Of a stretch of 14,235 nucleotides of DNA, positions 13,178-14,235 are shown piece after piece. Location: positions 1 through 14,235 of the forward strand of contig DAISJD010000084.1 in the NCBI GenBank assembly GCA_036821645.1, read 5' to 3'. The notes beneath the pieces are model-generated. The model did no database searches, was not told where the DNA came from, and saw nothing but the letters and a program-made list of their open reading frames with translations. How positions within the stretch are numbered: position 1 is the first letter of the stretch; each line of letters starts with the position of its first letter. The DNA is from DAISJD01 sp036821645. GTDB lineage: Bacteria > Pseudomonadota > Alphaproteobacteria > ATCC43930 > CGMCC-115725. A program made the translations under genes and the position numbers.

Positions 13178-14235
13178 TTGCCGATCCTGTTCCCGGCCAA
13201 CACACCGGCCAGCCGCAACGCCTCTTTCAACCGCCTCGTCACGGCGATGAACACAACCGCCGCCGACCAGGGCATTGGCGTCACCATCCGGGTGACAGCG
13301 CAAAAATCGGGTGGTGCGGCCAACCGCTTCGTCTGGTGCGAAGGGCCGGAACCCCTGCCGACCCCTGATGACGGGGCCTTGCAAAGCATCCCAGCGGCCA
13401 GTTTGATCACCCATCAACGGGCGATGCCGGTTTCTGCCCCCTTACCCTCTATCCTGTTGCTGACCTTCAATCCCCATGAAACACAGGCGGTGTTTGCGGC
13501 ATTCGGGCGCAACACGGCAACCGACATGGGTGCGCCCTATACCGATCTTGGCACCTCTGGCGGCGTCAGGATTTACCATGGGATCAGCGGTCAGGGCCGC
13601 TCGGAGGCCAATAATGCCGCCAAGGATGCGATCACGGCACTAAAGCCCTGTGCCGTGATCGCGGTCGGGATTGCCTTTGGCATGGATCCGAAAAAACATC
13701 GGATTGGCAATGTGTTGATCTCTGAATATGTCATCGATTATGAAAGCGCGCGCCTTAATGCCAATGGCACATCGATTCATCGCGGCGGCATGATACCGGC
13801 CAGTTATAACTTGGTCGAGGCCGCGAACAAGCTCGTCCACCAGCATCTTAATGATCTGACCTTCCCAAAACTCCATCTCGGCACGATTTTGTCCGGCGAC
13901 AAGCTGGTCGATGACCCCGTGTTCAAGGAGGAACTGCGCAAACTCGCACCAGAGGCAATCGGCGGCGAGATGGAAGGGTCCGGCATTGAACTTGCGGCAA
14001 GGCGCACGAAAACCGATTGGATCGTGATCAAAGGGGTCAGCGATTACGGCGATGGACAGAAAAATACCGGATCGAAAGAGGCGGACCAAAAACTTGCAGC
14101 CCAAAACGCCATGATCGTCGTCAAGGCGATGCTTGAACAAGGCCCGTGGGAACAGCCCGCCCGCTCCGAGCCGCCGCACTGGCCGATCCCCGCCCAGCCG
14201 CCGGTCCCCTTGCCACGTTTCCAGCTCCCGGCCGA
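13178..14235 (+). CDS. nucleoside phosphorylase/MTAN-like effector-domain protein, cut by the window end
   Basis: The frame is open from 13115 to the window end and the gene continues beyond it. The start is uncertain: TTG 13178 is used here for numbering, ATG 13247 is the first ATG, and neither has a clear Shine-Dalgarno. Residues about 90-317 form a PNP/UDP-phosphorylase (MTA/SAH nucleosidase-like) domain: SILLLTFNPHETQAVF (91-106), IYHGISGQGRSEA, AVIAVGIAFGMDPKKHRIGNVL, LSGDKLVDD, GGEMEGSGIELAA with catalytic-type Glu266 (and E264), and KGVSDYGDGQK with Asp289. The GDKLVDD, GEMEGSG and SDYGDG pattern is the form I associate with the N-terminal effector of NACHT/TPR STAND proteins, rather than housekeeping MTAN. 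About 88 residues before it match nothing I know, and a proline-rich linker (about 322-352) follows. In known antiphage relatives such domains destroy nucleotides. Base composition seems less GC-rich than the neighbours, hinting at transfer. Confidence 0.78.
   Translation, partial: MPILFPANTPASRNASFNRLVTAMNTTAADQGIGVTIRVTAQKSGGAANRFVWCEGPEPLPTPDDGALQSIPAASLITHQRAMPVSAPLPSILLLTFNPHETQAVFAAFGRNTATDMGAPYTDLGTSGGVRIYHGISGQGRSEANNAAKDAITALKPCAVIAVGIAFGMDPKKHRIGNVLISEYVIDYESARLNANGTSIHRGGMIPASYNLVEAANKLVHQHLNDLTFPKLHLGTILSGDKLVDDPVFKEELRKLAPEAIGGEMEGSGIELAARRTKTDWIVIKGVSDYGDGQKNTGSKEADQKLAAQNAMIVVKAMLEQGPWEQPARSEPPHWPIPAQPPVPLPRFQLPA

Noticed and set aside
13111..13368. An 85-codon plus frame starting MSGGKFYSN.
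   Set aside because: It overlaps the phosphorylase-gene frame, becomes His/Pro/Gln-rich after about 18 codons and has no spaced ribosome site. It could at most contribute the start of a frameshifted gene.
13640..14179. A 179-codon minus-strand frame opposite the phosphorylase domain.
   Set aside because: It is antisense to a clearly recognisable domain and matches no family.
1..14235. CRISPR arrays, tRNA or rRNA genes, insertion sequences.
   Set aside because: No regularly spaced repeats, cloverleaf-like segments or transposase reading frames were seen.

Overview
The window looks like chromosomal DNA of a free-living alphaproteobacterium, probably of the Rhodospirillales type. This rests on roughly 60% GC (judged by eye), Shine-Dalgarno-led genes packed in short operons, alphaproteobacterial-looking Ugp, GluRS and NadE proteins, and a TTGACA-17-TAGAGT promoter. 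The genus is not certain. GATC is strikingly frequent throughout.

Left part (1-4740, mostly minus strand): a complete glycerol-3-phosphate ABC importer operon, ugpB-ugpA-ugpE-ugpC (transcribed right to left). It is followed by a small, unrecognised 92-residue protein and a hairpin terminator. No ugpQ phosphodiesterase follows ugpC.

Middle (4774-10550): a YgjP/DUF45-type zinc metallopeptidase gene on the plus strand, divergent from ugpB. Converging on it is a minus-strand run nadE-gltX-glsA-lysR. The nadE and gltX genes overlap by 4 bases, and lysR starts 4 bases after the glsA stop codon. Three of the four proteins handle glutamine or glutamate: a glutamine-dependent NAD synthetase, a glutamyl-tRNA synthetase and a glutaminase. 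A good sigma-70-type promoter lies about 150 bases before nadE, leaving a long leader with two small hairpins.

Right part (10551-14235): an orphan periplasmic Fe(III)-type binding protein with altered presumed iron ligands, then a PPK2-family polyphosphate kinase, both on the plus strand. A second small minus-strand protein follows. It has the same N- and C-terminal signatures as the small protein at the left edge, so the window holds two members of an apparently uncharacterised small-protein family.

The window ends inside a plus-strand gene whose visible part is a nucleoside phosphorylase/MTA-SAH-nucleosidase domain. It belongs to the branch commonly used as the N-terminal effector of STAND/NLR-like antiphage proteins. 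An unrecognised domain of about 88 residues precedes it and a proline-rich linker follows. The start of this gene is unclear, and its sensor part, if any, lies beyond the window. This is the best candidate for an undescribed system here.
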